Shown: positions 42,738 to 52,449, numbered from the stretch's first letter. The stretch: DNA of 64,000 bases from Chitinophaga silvisoli (GCF_003412465.1 NZ_QTJV01000007.1:186001-250000); one strand, 5' to 3'. Notes: generated by a model not told the origin, from the letters alone. Made by a program: numbers and translations.

Positions 42738-45488
42738 TTATTTCAACAGATCTTCAAACAGCAGTGATACATAATAAATGCCACCTGCCATTGGGTTACC
42801 CAAAGAAGTCTGGTAATAATGATTGGTAATATTAGAACCACCTACTTTAATGGTGGCTTTTACCTTCGGTATTCTATAACTTACCTGCGCATCCAGCGTT
42901 GAATATGCAGCTACGTCACCCTGTACAAAACTTGAGTTCCACACAAAGGCATCCTGCCAGCGATACATCACATTAAATCCAAAATTTTTGTACACATTCC
43001 TGTTAGACAATCCCAGGTTAAAACGATACTTCGGCGTGTTAAATGCATTGGTCAGGGTCTTGGAATCCTTCGTGATATCATTGTAAGATACATTACCTGT
43101 AAGCGTCCATTTGCCAATCAGGTAATCCAGTCCCAATGCACCACCCTGCGTCACCACATCGGCAGGATTGTTTACATAAGTAGCAAAAATATTAGCCCTG
43201 CTGAAGGCTGGATCTGAAGCCAGCGGCTGTGTAGGCTGAATCAGTACCAGGTAGGAGAGGAAGTTGGTATACTTGCTGTAATAGTAATAAGCATCGATCA
43301 TCAGGCGGTTATCGATCAGACCCTTATAACCTACTTCATAAGAACTTACGCTTTCAGGTCTGAACTTCCCAAAAGTGTAGGCTTCCAGTTTGGAAGGATC
43401 GCCGGTAGCCGCATACTGTTGTACGCTGGCTTGCGTATACCCTTTTGTGTTATACAGGTCATACTTGGAGATCATTGCGGGCAATCCACCAATCAGCCTT
43501 GTATTGGAGCGGATCGGCAAGTCAATATACTGATCCTGGTTGGTAGGATTACGATAAGCTGTCTGGAAAGAAAGACGGATATTATGCTGTGGTGCTACTG
43601 TAAACACACCGGAGATACGGGGTGTAAAGCGGCCGTCAAAGTTTTCGTTCTTATCATAACGTACAGAACCTGTCAGCTTAATCCTGTCATTCACCAGTTT
43701 CTTACCCACCTGTACAAAACCACCATATTCATTGATCCCGATACGGCCATTTGCATCATCAAAGATAGTTCCGTCAGAGTTGAGTGCATAATGTCGGAAA
43801 CTGGCACCAGCCTGTAGGTCGAACACTTTCACATGATCCGTGAAATCATAGAATCCTTCGTAATGATACAGGTTGGTTTTATCATTGAATTTCGCACCAT
43901 TACGATCTGCACCAAAACCGATATAACGGGAGGTAATGGCTTTCTTAGCGGTATTGAAGGCATCAGATCCAGGTAAGAGCCGGTTCCTGTCAGCATATCC
44001 ACGGGCGATGGCATGTGCTTCAGCATCTGTCTTCACGCCTGGTGCCCCCTGGAATACACCCAATCTTGCCTGGTTGTATACGGTGGCATATTCTGCAAAC
44101 CAGCCACCGGTTACATTGCCATTGGCATCGTAGGTAGCACTTGGATTATAAGATTCATTGAGGATCGTACCTAAGGCAGTTGCATTGTAAGCTTCACCGG
44201 AACGTTCCTGGGTAGTGTAAGCGCGGAGGTAGAAGCGTTTGCCCCTGAGTTCTACCTTATACTGCCCCATATTGAAATTGCGGAGAGAGTAGCGGTCAGA
44301 TCCGGTGTAAACGGTTGTACCGCGTCCCCAGTTACCCTGGATAATACCTTCCAGGTTGTCCGTGAATTTATAGTGGAAAGCACCGCTTAGCTTTAAGCTT
44401 TTGGTGCCATAGTCTACCAGGTCCTTTTCCCGGTAACCGGTACGGGACACTGCCACGCCGTTCAGGTAACCGGCGCTGGCACCATAAGTAGTGGTGATTT
44501 CATCGCCATATACATTGATCCCATCGTAATTAGGATCTGAGGAGTGTGAGAAGCCCGCTTTTGTTTTACCATTCAAACGGTCATAGTTGGTAGAATCCAG
44601 TGCCTGCCAGTCGTCTGCCTGCAGGTAGCTCACATTCAGTTTGAATGCGAAGCGGCCGAATGCCTTTGCATAACGGGCTGCCAGGTCGGGAATAAACCCT
44701 ACATAGGGTTGTTGTGATTTGTTGATGTGATTGACACCGCTTTGTAGGCGAAGGCTCAGCCCCTGGTATTCAAACGGACTTTTGCTGGTCATGAGCAATG
44801 TACCGTTCATACCACCGGCACCATACAAGGCGGAAGATGCACCGGGCAATAATTCTACAGATGCCACATCCAGTTCGGAAAGACCTAAAATGTTGCCTAC
44901 AGAGAAGTTGAGACCGGGTGCCTGGTTGTCCATACCATCTACCAGCTGGTTGAAGCGGGTGTTTCCATTGGTATTGAAACCACGGGTGGTCACGGTACGG
45001 AAGGTAAGGCTTTGCATACTGGTTTCTACGCCTTTCAGGGAGGGGAGTGCATCGTAAAAATTGGGGGTAGGTGTTTCCCTGATGGCCGTCGCATTGAGTT
45101 TTTCAATAGACACAGGAGAATTGAGAATCGATTCTGATACACGGCTGGCGGCTACCACCACTTCTTCTCCCAGGATTTCGGTGGAGCTGAGCTGTATATT
45201 ATTACTTTGTTCGTTCGAGACCTGTACCTGTTCGCTTTTAAAACCTACAGATGAGAAAATAAGTGTCAGCGGCAACGATCGGGTGGTGTTTAATTTATAA
45301 TGGCCGCTGGCGTCAGTGATAGTCCCCGACAAGGTACCTTTCAAGCTAACGGTTACCCCAGGTAACGGATCCCCCGTGCTCTTATTGGTTACAGTGCCGG
45401 TAATGGTTTTTTGCTGGGCTTGTGCTACTGTGAAAATGGATAATAGCAGCATACAGCACAGACTGGCTTTTACAAAGCAGTTCTTCAT
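42738..45488 (-). CDS. TonB-dependent receptor with carboxypeptidase-like N-terminal domain
   Basis: 916 residues. A signal peptide (about 1-24, ending VAQAQ) is followed by a CarboxypepD_reg-like domain (ITGTVTNKSTGDPLPGVTVS, about 27-105), a plug domain (about 115-240) and a long outer-membrane beta-barrel ending in SLLFEDLLK. The plug shows VVVAASRVSESILNSPVS and a LPGASSALYGAGGMNGTLLM motif. Such receptors bring in siderophores, vitamins, metals or glycans using TonB energy. There is no SusD partner next to it, so it is not a typical Sus-type glycan system. It is convergent with the sulfatase. Confidence 0.93.
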   Translation of the reverse strand: MKNCFVKASLCCMLLLSIFTVAQAQQKTITGTVTNKSTGDPLPGVTVSLKGTLSGTITDASGHYKLNTTRSLPLTLIFSSVGFKSEQVQVSNEQSNNIQLSSTEILGEEVVVAASRVSESILNSPVSIEKLNATAIRETPTPNFYDALPSLKGVETSMQSLTFRTVTTRGFNTNGNTRFNQLVDGMDNQAPGLNFSVGNILGLSELDVASVELLPGASSALYGAGGMNGTLLMTSKSPFEYQGLSLRLQSGVNHINKSQQPYVGFIPDLAARYAKAFGRFAFKLNVSYLQADDWQALDSTNYDRLNGKTKAGFSHSSDPNYDGINVYGDEITTTYGASAGYLNGVAVSRTGYREKDLVDYGTKSLKLSGAFHYKFTDNLEGIIQGNWGRGTTVYTGSDRYSLRNFNMGQYKVELRGKRFYLRAYTTQERSGEAYNATALGTILNESYNPSATYDANGNVTGGWFAEYATVYNQARLGVFQGAPGVKTDAEAHAIARGYADRNRLLPGSDAFNTAKKAITSRYIGFGADRNGAKFNDKTNLYHYEGFYDFTDHVKVFDLQAGASFRHYALNSDGTIFDDANGRIGINEYGGFVQVGKKLVNDRIKLTGSVRYDKNENFDGRFTPRISGVFTVAPQHNIRLSFQTAYRNPTNQDQYIDLPIRSNTRLIGGLPAMISKYDLYNTKGYTQASVQQYAATGDPSKLEAYTFGKFRPESVSSYEVGYKGLIDNRLMIDAYYYYSKYTNFLSYLVLIQPTQPLASDPAFSRANIFATYVNNPADVVTQGGALGLDYLIGKWTLTGNVSYNDITKDSKTLTNAFNTPKYRFNLGLSNRNVYKNFGFNVMYRWQDAFVWNSSFVQGDVAAYSTLDAQVSYRIPKVKATIKVGGSNITNHYYQTSLGNPMAGGIYYVSLLFEDLLK

Positions 45489-45794
45489 ATAGTGGCGATT
45501 TTGCGATTTCGATTGAAGGGGTGTATAATTTTAATTGAATATAAGTAATAAATGTTAATAAAAACAAAAAGTGGGCTACCGCAAAAGTGGGAATTTGGGG
45601 TGTGAAGCTTTTATACCAAATTAACTCCAATAGATCATCATAAGTTCACTAAAAGGGCACTTGTATATCGATTGGATATTGAAGTGCCCTTCTAATGAAG
45701 ATAATGTTACGTATTAGTACTCAATTAGTGTTAAAGCTGTATTGGGATTCACCACTAATAGGTATATTAATCTTATCATCTAAAAATGTTTGTT
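45489..45794. other. Intergenic region with a strong unassigned hairpin
   Basis: No gene. AAGGGCACTT (45653-45662) pairs exactly with AAGTGCCCTT (45682-45691), and ATATC/GATAT extends the stem inside. Since both flanking genes point away from this spot, it cannot be an ordinary terminator for them. It could end an unseen small RNA or be a protein site. Confidence 0.6.
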
Positions 45795-46334
45795 ATGGCC
45801 ATTATTAAAGACAATATTCTCTTTCAGCACGTCCGGGGCACCATCGGTGGGCAATTCACGATTTACGAAAGAAACGGCCGGATCATTATTGCCAAAAAAC
45901 GTAAGCGGTCAAACAGGAAGCCCACTCAAAAGCAAAAAGAAGCCCGGTTTAGAATGATGGAAGCAGCTGCGTATGCGAAGTCGATCCTGAAAGACCCTGA
46001 AATAAAGGCTTACTACCAGTCCAAAGCAGGTCCGGGTCAGAATGCTTATAATATGGCTGTGAAGGATGCTTTTAACTCTCCTGAGATCCAAAAACTGAAA
46101 TTTGAAGATACCACTGTAGTAGTGACCGCGAAAGATGAATTCAGGGTAGCAGAAGTAGCGATAAAAGTAGTCGATCCGGCAGGTGTTATCCTGGAAAATG
46201 GGAAGGCTGTTTTAGGCCGGAATGGTGTGGATTGGTATTATAAAGCGGTGAATTTGCCCGCTGGTGGATGGGTAATAGCGACGGCAGTGGATTTACCCGG
46301 GAATGAATCAACGAGGGAAGTAAAACTGGAATAA
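45795..46334 (+). CDS. Conserved Bacteroidota protein of unknown function
   Basis: 179 residues from the ATG at 45795 (an ATG three codons earlier also fits). A basic N-terminal half carries VRGTIGGQFTIYERNG, KKRKRSNRKPTQKQKEARF and AYAKSILKDPEIKAYYQSKA. A more acidic beta-rich end has VVVTAKDEFRVAEVAIKV and WYYKAVNLPAGGWVIATAVD. The beginning resembles a family I remember from several Bacteroidota genomes, also of unknown role. There is no signal peptide or membrane segment, so it is likely cytosolic. The basic stretch around 30-45 could contact nucleic acid. It stands alone between a TonB receptor and the metal-efflux operon. Confidence 0.7.
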   Translation: MAIIKDNILFQHVRGTIGGQFTIYERNGRIIIAKKRKRSNRKPTQKQKEARFRMMEAAAYAKSILKDPEIKAYYQSKAGPGQNAYNMAVKDAFNSPEIQKLKFEDTTVVVTAKDEFRVAEVAIKVVDPAGVILENGKAVLGRNGVDWYYKAVNLPAGGWVIATAVDLPGNESTREVKLE

Positions 46335-46380
46335 ACAGCACCGGTTTGAATGTAGCAATGAAATTGATTCCCCACATAAA

Positions 46381-46412
46381 AAAAGAAGATGCCTCAATGA
46401 GACACCTTCTTT
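46381..46412. terminator. Imperfect bidirectional terminator
   Basis: AAAGAAG...CTC pairs with GAG...CTTCTTT with mismatches, A- and T-rich on both sides. It lies between the conserved unknown gene and the convergent RND pump gene. Confidence 0.5.
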
Positions 46413-46426
46413 ATATAATTTGAAAC

Positions 46427-49400
46427 TTAATCCATCTTCTGGCCTACCTTGCGGTACCCCAGGTAGAAGAATAACGGGAATACCAGCAGCGTCAATACGG
46501 TCGCGGTAATCAAACCTCCGATCACCACTATCGCCAGTGGCTTGGAAGTTTCAGAACCAATCCCTTTCGACAATGCCGCAGGTAGCAATCCTATTGCCGC
46601 CATCAGCGCCGTCATCACCACCGGGCGTACCCTTTCGCGTACCCCGTCCCTGATGGAAATTTCCAGGGTATGATGATTAAAGTCGAGCTTCTTCACCTTC
46701 GCCATATTATTCTTAAATACCGATATCAGGATCACCCCGTTCTGGATACAGATCCCAAACAGTGCAATGAAGCCGATACCTGCGGAGATACTGAAGTTTG
46801 TACCGCTGATCAGCAGGGCAGCAATACCTCCGATGATCGCAAACGGTACGTTGATCAATACCAGGCCCGCATCCTTCACATTGCCAAACATCACAAACAG
46901 GATCAGGAAGATGATCATCAGACTGATAGGTACTACCTGTGTCAGGCGTTTGGTGGCACGCTGCTGGTTTTCAAAGTCACCTGCCCACTGCATTTCATAA
47001 CCTTTATCCAGTTTTACCTGCTTGTTTACTTTCGATTGCGCTTCTGCAATCACACTACCCATGTCACGACCACGTACGGAGAACTTCACAGCTGTATACC
47101 TCCTGTTATCATCCCGGAATATGATGCTTGGCCCCGTCAGTGTCCTGATCGTTGCAATGTTTTTGATAGGCACTTTTGCACCACGCAGGGTAGGTACCAT
47201 CAGGTCACTGATCGCTTCCGCATTGTTACGATATTGCTCATCATAACGCAGGCGCAGCTGGAATTTACGCTCACCTTCATAGATCTGGGTGATTGCTTTA
47301 CCCCCAATCGCCATTTCAATAATCGCGTTCGCATCGGCAGTGGTCACACCATACAGTGCCATTTTGTTTTCATCCAGTTCTATATCCAGTTCCGGCTGAC
47401 CGATGTTCTTGATCACACCCAGGTCTGTTACACCGGGGATGTTCTTCATGATATCGTATACCTGGTTAGCCTTGCCTTCGGTATACACCAGGCTATCACC
47501 ATAGATCTTCACGCAGAGTGAACCTTTCACCCCGGATACCGCTTCCTCTACGTTATCCATGATCGGTTGGGAGAAGTTCAGGTTGATACCAGGATAGACA
47601 GACAATTTATCCTGCATCCGGTCAATCAGCTCTTCTTTGGTGATACCGCTCTTCCACTGTTTCTTCGGGTAGATATCAACGTGAAATTCGATGTTATAGA
47701 ACCCTGTTGCATCCGTACCGTCGTTCGGACGACCTGTCTGCGACATGACCTGTTTTACCTCGGGATAAGACAGGATGATGCGGCGCATTTTGTTGGCAAT
47801 TGCCTTGGATTCTTCCAGCGATACGCTGAGCGGGCAGGTAGCACGGATATAGATCGCACCTTCATCCAGCTCGGGCAGGAACTCACTCCCCAGGAATTTG
47901 AAGTTGAACAGCCCGACTACTACCAGCCCCAAGGCTACCAGCAATGACAGGCGTTTGTTCCTGTAGGTCCAGGAAAACATTTTCATGACACCATTGGTGA
48001 TGAACTCCACGAATACGTTGTGCTTTTCCTTAACGTTCTTACGCAGGAGCAGGCTACTGAGTAATGGGATCAGTGTCAGGGTCAGGATCAGCGCACCCAG
48101 GAGCGCAAAACCCAGTGTCCATGCAAGGGGGGAGAACATTTTACCTTCTACCTTCTGGAAAGAGAAGATAGGGAGCAGCCCCGCGATGATGATCAGTTTG
48201 GAGAAGAAGATCGCCTTACCCAGTTCACCACCGGTATTCTTGATGATCCCCAGCTTGGATAATTTATTGAAGCGCTCCATCCCCATCTGGTGAGCCTTCT
48301 GGTCGAGCAGCACGAAGATCCCTTCCACCATCACGACGGCACCGTCAATGATGATACCGAAGTCAATCGCCCCCATCGACAGCAGGTTCGCAGACATGCC
48401 TTTGAGCGTGAGACAGATAAATGCAAAGAGCAGTGCAAGCGGGATCACGATGGCTACGATCACGGTAGTACGCCAGTCGGCCATGAAGAGGAATACGATC
48501 ACCGTTACGAAGATGATACCCTCCAGCATATTGTGCAGTACGGTGTGGGTAGCAAATTCGATCAGGTCACTACGGTTGTAGAAGGTATTGATCTTTACAT
48601 CCTGTGGCAGCACTTTTTCGTTCAGGTAAGTGATCCTGTCCTGTACGCGTTTGATGACCTCACTGGGGTTTTCACCCTTACGCATTACGATGATCCCTTC
48701 CACCACATCGTTCTGTTTGTCGCGACCTACCTGGCCTAAGCGGGGCAGGGCAGAGATGGAAACAGTTCCAATGTCCTTCACCAGGATAGGGGTACCATTG
48801 ATATTGTCTACGATGATATTACCGATTTCTTCTGCATTGTTCAGCAAACCGATACCGCGTACCACATAAGCCTGTGAGTTGTCTACGATCACATCGCCAC
48901 CTACGTTGATATTACTTTTCGAAATTGCGTTCGATACATCCAGCGGCGTGATATCATAGGAAGCCAGTTTCTGTGGATTTACTGCAATTTCGTAGGTCTT
49001 TACTTCACCCCCAAAACTCACCACATCGCCTACACCGGGTACATTCAGCAGGCGGCGTTCGATCACCCAGTCCTGCAGGGTTTTGAGTTCACGTACCGTT
49101 TTGGTTTTGCTCTCCAGTGTATAACGGAAGATCTCACCGGTAGGGCCGGTAGGTGGCTGTACATCAGGATCTGCACCATCCGGCAGTTCTACATCGCGCA
49201 GCAGGTTGTTCACCTGTTGACGGGCAAATGCATCGTCCACGCCGTCTTCGAAGATTACCTTCACAACTGACAGGCCGAATACAGTTGTAGAACGAACGGA
49301 TTCTTTTTTCTGTACAGGGTTCATGGCTATTTCCACCGGTACAGTGACGAATTTTTCTACTTCTTCCGCACTTCTGCCGGGCCATTGGGTAATGATTGTA

Positions 49401-49549
49401 ATCTGTGTATTGGTTACATCCGGAAAGGCCTCAATGGGAATATTTTTGAATGCGATCACACCCCATACGATGAGGACAATGGTCGCAAAACCTATGAACA
49501 GCTTATTCTTTAACGAAAAAGCAATTATCTTTTTTATGACTTTCTGCAT
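46427..49549 (-). CDS. Heavy-metal-efflux RND pump (CzcA/CusA family)
   Basis: 1040 residues with the usual twelve membrane segments and two large periplasmic loops. The N-terminal IPIEAFPDVTNTQITIITQWPG is typical of HME-RND pumps. The proton-relay segment in TM4 reads DFGIIIDGAVVMVEG (about 397-411). DFG...DGAVV is the pattern of CzcA-type Zn/Co/Cd pumps; Cu/Ag pumps of the CusA type have a different one. The last residue is Gly where Asn is usual. It is the third protein of a tripartite exporter, three bases after the adaptor gene. Substrate is inferred to be a divalent metal, with the pattern as sole evidence. Confidence 0.93.
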   Translation of the reverse strand: MQKVIKKIIAFSLKNKLFIGFATIVLIVWGVIAFKNIPIEAFPDVTNTQITIITQWPGRSAEEVEKFVTVPVEIAMNPVQKKESVRSTTVFGLSVVKVIFEDGVDDAFARQQVNNLLRDVELPDGADPDVQPPTGPTGEIFRYTLESKTKTVRELKTLQDWVIERRLLNVPGVGDVVSFGGEVKTYEIAVNPQKLASYDITPLDVSNAISKSNINVGGDVIVDNSQAYVVRGIGLLNNAEEIGNIIVDNINGTPILVKDIGTVSISALPRLGQVGRDKQNDVVEGIIVMRKGENPSEVIKRVQDRITYLNEKVLPQDVKINTFYNRSDLIEFATHTVLHNMLEGIIFVTVIVFLFMADWRTTVIVAIVIPLALLFAFICLTLKGMSANLLSMGAIDFGIIIDGAVVMVEGIFVLLDQKAHQMGMERFNKLSKLGIIKNTGGELGKAIFFSKLIIIAGLLPIFSFQKVEGKMFSPLAWTLGFALLGALILTLTLIPLLSSLLLRKNVKEKHNVFVEFITNGVMKMFSWTYRNKRLSLLVALGLVVVGLFNFKFLGSEFLPELDEGAIYIRATCPLSVSLEESKAIANKMRRIILSYPEVKQVMSQTGRPNDGTDATGFYNIEFHVDIYPKKQWKSGITKEELIDRMQDKLSVYPGINLNFSQPIMDNVEEAVSGVKGSLCVKIYGDSLVYTEGKANQVYDIMKNIPGVTDLGVIKNIGQPELDIELDENKMALYGVTTADANAIIEMAIGGKAITQIYEGERKFQLRLRYDEQYRNNAEAISDLMVPTLRGAKVPIKNIATIRTLTGPSIIFRDDNRRYTAVKFSVRGRDMGSVIAEAQSKVNKQVKLDKGYEMQWAGDFENQQRATKRLTQVVPISLMIIFLILFVMFGNVKDAGLVLINVPFAIIGGIAALLISGTNFSISAGIGFIALFGICIQNGVILISVFKNNMAKVKKLDFNHHTLEISIRDGVRERVRPVVMTALMAAIGLLPAALSKGIGSETSKPLAIVVIGGLITATVLTLLVFPLFFYLGYRKVGQKMD

Positions 49550-49552
49550 GGA

Positions 49553-50635
49553 TTATTTTGTATTAAGGGCATCATAAATAAATACCTGTGAGCTGGTCAC
49601 CACCTGGTCATTGACCTGCAGGCCGGAGATAAACGCCCTGTTGTCGATACGACGGATCACTTTGATCTCGCGGATTTCAAGCCCTTTAGCAGTTTTTACC
49701 ACTACATATTGCTTGCTGTTGTCCATCACGACTGCACTGGCAGGGATGCTCAGCATGCTGGTAGCGGCAGGTTTGGTATTTACTTTTACAGTGGCAAACA
49801 TCTCTGGTTTCAGTTCCCCGCTGGCATTCTGCATGCTGATCCGCACCTGCATGGTACGGTTCGTGGGGTCCAGTACGTTATAAACCTTGTCGATCTTACC
49901 GATGTAGTCTTTTTCAGGGCTGGCGAGGGTAGTGACACGTACTTCATCGCCCAGTTTGATAGCAGGAATATCTGCTTCGTATACATTTGCAATGATCCAC
50001 ACAGTATTGAGGTCGGCAACAGTGAAGAGGTTCGCGTTGTTGTCCTGGCGAACTTCTGAATTGTTGGAAATATTTTTCTCAATTATATAACCGCTGATGG
50101 GTGCTTTCAGGGTATAAGCAGCGCTGCTGCCGCCGGTGATGCTGGCTACGGAGCGGGCACGGTTCAGTTCAGATTCTGCTTTCTTTTCTTCGATCTGTGC
50201 AGCCAGGTAATCCTGTTGGGTGGCGAGGTTGCCTTCGAAGAGGGATTTTTGGGTCTCTACATTCTTCTTAGCCAGGGCGACATTCGATTCAGCGACAGAT
50301 ACATCGTTGCTGATGCCGGCTACTTCAGTACTTTGCAATACAGCGAGCAGCTGGCCCTGTTTTACATAATCGCCCAGTTCAACATTCACGGATTTGATTT
50401 TACCACTTACCAGGGCGTATACTTTGGCTTCTTTGGTTTCGTCCGGAACGATTTTACCATTCAGTTTGATGGTTTCCGAAGGATTCTCGAAAGTAGCAGG
50501 TGCGGTCTGAACATTTTTCACGAGGCTATCAGACAGTGCGTTTTCATCTTTGGCTACTTCGGGCGTGTGACCACCGCATGCCGTGAGCATACATCCAAGT
50601 GCAACAGGAAAGAGATATATAACGAAAGGTTTCAT
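49553..50635 (-). CDS. RND periplasmic adaptor lipoprotein (CzcB/CusB-like)
   Basis: 360 residues from the ATG at 50635, which gives a lipoprotein signal peptide (MKPFVIYLFPVALGCMLTAC, lipid Cys20). Longer frames would break it. Then follow a beta-barrel/lipoyl half (VYALVSGKIKSVNVELGDYV), a coiled-coil hairpin with the NVETQKSLFEGNLATQQDYL-type helix, a second lipoyl half (LKAPISGYIIEKNI), a beta-barrel and a membrane-proximal domain ending YDALNTK. It links the RND pump to the outer-membrane channel. It is in one operon with CzcA- and CzcC-like genes. Confidence 0.93.
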   Translation of the reverse strand: MKPFVIYLFPVALGCMLTACGGHTPEVAKDENALSDSLVKNVQTAPATFENPSETIKLNGKIVPDETKEAKVYALVSGKIKSVNVELGDYVKQGQLLAVLQSTEVAGISNDVSVAESNVALAKKNVETQKSLFEGNLATQQDYLAAQIEEKKAESELNRARSVASITGGSSAAYTLKAPISGYIIEKNISNNSEVRQDNNANLFTVADLNTVWIIANVYEADIPAIKLGDEVRVTTLASPEKDYIGKIDKVYNVLDPTNRTMQVRISMQNASGELKPEMFATVKVNTKPAATSMLSIPASAVVMDNSKQYVVVKTAKGLEIREIKVIRRIDNRAFISGLQVNDQVVTSSQVFIYDALNTK

Positions 50636-50654
50636 GACTATACTAAGGTTGTGA

Positions 50655-51953
50655 TTAATTATTGAACAAAGTTTTACCCACAGCAAAATTGAGTGTTTCG
50701 ATAGCCTGCATTCTATCGTTTTGCAATTGGTTTAGTTGCAGCATATTTTCTTTATAAGAATCGTAGAAGTCTGTCAGCTCCAGCAGACTAAGGTTCTTCT
50801 TCAGGAAGTTGTCAGTCACTGATTTCAGCAGTTGTTCGAACTGTCCGCGGAAATCAGGGTCTACAGATTCCAGCATTTTATCGGTATTCAATGCTTTGAG
50901 GTAAGCGGTCTGCACTTCGTTTTCCACTTTTTGTGTTTGCTGTGTTACCTGCAGTTTTGTCTGATCTATGCTGTAGGTAGCAGCTTTGATATTGCCCTGG
51001 TTCCTGTTGAAGAAGGGGAGGTCGATACCAACGGTGAGGAAGCTGGCATTGTTAACGAAGCTGCCACGTTTATCGAAGTCTGCGCCCAGGTTCAGGTCGG
51101 GTACGGCCATGGCTTTCTGCAGTTTTAGGTTTTGCTGGTTATAGAGCAGATTGTTCTGCGCCATCAGCAGATCCTGTCGGTTAGCGTAGGCGGTGTCTAC
51201 CAGGCTTGCCAGGCTGATATTCCGGATAGCAGGCAGGTTGGCGGCAGCATTTTCAGGCAGGTCTATAATATAGTAAGCATGATTATTGGCCAGCAGGATT
51301 TGCAGTTCTGATTCGATATCACTTACCTGGTTTTCGGCGGCGGTACGGTCTGCCTTCAGGCTATAGAGCAGGGAGCGCAGGCGCACAGCATCTTTGAGGG
51401 TTACGAGACCTTTGGACTGGAGGTCCTTGTAGGTGGCATCCATCTTTTCGAGGGAGCTGATCTGGTCTGCGTAGGCTCTCATAGAATTCTGCAGGTAATA
51501 AGCCTGGAAGAAATTACTACGGAGGGAGTAGCGCAGGGTTCTGAGCAGATCAAAGAATGCATTTTCAGACATAGCTGCGGTTGTTTGCGCCAGTTTTATC
51601 TGTTTGTTTCTTTTACCTGCCAGGGAAATGAGCTGGGTAATACCGATTTCGTACTGACCATGTTGATTACTGAGATCAAAGAATTGCTTCCGGTCTGGGT
51701 TGTACAGGTTCCCACTCATCTGGAGGTTGGGGTTGTTGTACAATCTGGCCTGAATGATCTGGGCGCGGGCGATAGAGATATTGTATTTCTCTGCCAGCAG
51801 GTCCAGGTTTTTCTCCAGGAATTGTTTTTCGGCATCCTGCAGACTTATATGCACGGTATCCTGTGCAGATACTTTGAATGCGAATAACAACATGATGATA
51901 CAACTGGCTACAATCCGGGGAGGGCGCTTTGTTTTAGAATCCCGACTATACAT
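50655..51953 (-). CDS. TolC-family outer-membrane channel of the metal exporter (CzcC-like)
   Basis: 432 residues with a signal peptide (about 1-31, ending KVSAQ) and two outer-membrane-efflux repeats of long helices (about 50-220 and 230-425). Typical segments are NLDLLAEKYNISIARAQII and QARLYNNPNLQMSGNLYNP, followed by ELTDFYDSYKENMLQLNQLQ near the end. It forms the trimeric outer-membrane exit duct of the exporter. There is a 19-base gap to the adaptor gene. Full length, unlike the half-size relative in the EPS block. Confidence 0.9.
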   Translation of the reverse strand: MYSRDSKTKRPPRIVASCIIMLLFAFKVSAQDTVHISLQDAEKQFLEKNLDLLAEKYNISIARAQIIQARLYNNPNLQMSGNLYNPDRKQFFDLSNQHGQYEIGITQLISLAGKRNKQIKLAQTTAAMSENAFFDLLRTLRYSLRSNFFQAYYLQNSMRAYADQISSLEKMDATYKDLQSKGLVTLKDAVRLRSLLYSLKADRTAAENQVSDIESELQILLANNHAYYIIDLPENAAANLPAIRNISLASLVDTAYANRQDLLMAQNNLLYNQQNLKLQKAMAVPDLNLGADFDKRGSFVNNASFLTVGIDLPFFNRNQGNIKAATYSIDQTKLQVTQQTQKVENEVQTAYLKALNTDKMLESVDPDFRGQFEQLLKSVTDNFLKKNLSLLELTDFYDSYKENMLQLNQLQNDRMQAIETLNFAVGKTLFNN

Positions 51954-52056
51954 CTGATTTGAATTTAATACTATTAAAGTGAAAGACCTGTATGTACACG
52001 AGCTCTCTTATCAACCATTTATAGCTGATAATAGTTCATGACTTATCGCGTAAAAG

Positions 52057-52428
52057 TCAGGCTTCCGGGGGAGGAGTGAGAATTTCGTAGGCGATGGCAA
52101 GTGGTTTTTGTACAGCAAGAAACGGGTACGCCACAGCCAGATCATTGGTAGAGGGTTCCTGCCTGCTGCAGGTGATTTGTTCAGGATTGGCGATGTAATA
52201 AGACACGCTGTTGCTTCCGGTGAAGTAATGTGCCTGGTCATCGTCTTCGTCCTGCTGGGTGACAGCTGTGTGGCCCAGTACTACATGATTGACGAAATCG
52301 AAAATGGTGTTGACATCATTGATTTGTCTGCCGCGGGCATCGAATATATCCTTCTCATCCGCGACCGGGATAAACATAGTAGTCGCAATATGTAGGAAGA
52401 GTAATATGTAAGAAAATACCTTTGTCAT
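52057..52428 (-). CDS. Small secreted protein heading the metal-efflux operon
   Basis: 123 residues. A hydrophobic N-terminal segment (about 4-22, VFSYILLFLHIATTMFIPVAD) may be a signal peptide. The rest is soluble, with several His (VNHVVLGHTA, DDQAHYF), acidic DEDDDQ and one Cys. I recognise no named domain. Small genes at this place occur before czc/cus operons in related bacteria. Its own -7 box stands directly upstream, and the CzcC-like gene follows after 103 bases. Histidine and aspartate clusters fit a periplasmic metal-binding or sensing role, but this is a guess. Confidence 0.68.
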   Translation of the reverse strand: MTKVFSYILLFLHIATTMFIPVADEKDIFDARGRQINDVNTIFDFVNHVVLGHTAVTQQDEDDDQAHYFTGSNSVSYYIANPEQITCSRQEPSTNDLAVAYPFLAVQKPLAIAYEILTPPPEA

Positions 52429-52441
52429 GCTAAATCTGGTA

Positions 52442-52449
52442 CAAATATA
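52442..52449 (-). promoter_or_regulatory. -7 box of the metal-efflux operon (TATATTTG)
   Basis: On the minus strand TATATTTG stands 14 bases before the first ATG of the operon. No clear -33 box was found at normal spacing, which is common for regulated promoters. Confidence 0.5.

Noticed and set aside
46670..47521. Open frame of 283 codons opposite the RND pump
   Set aside because: Antisense shadow with low-complexity His/Gln/Tyr-rich translation.
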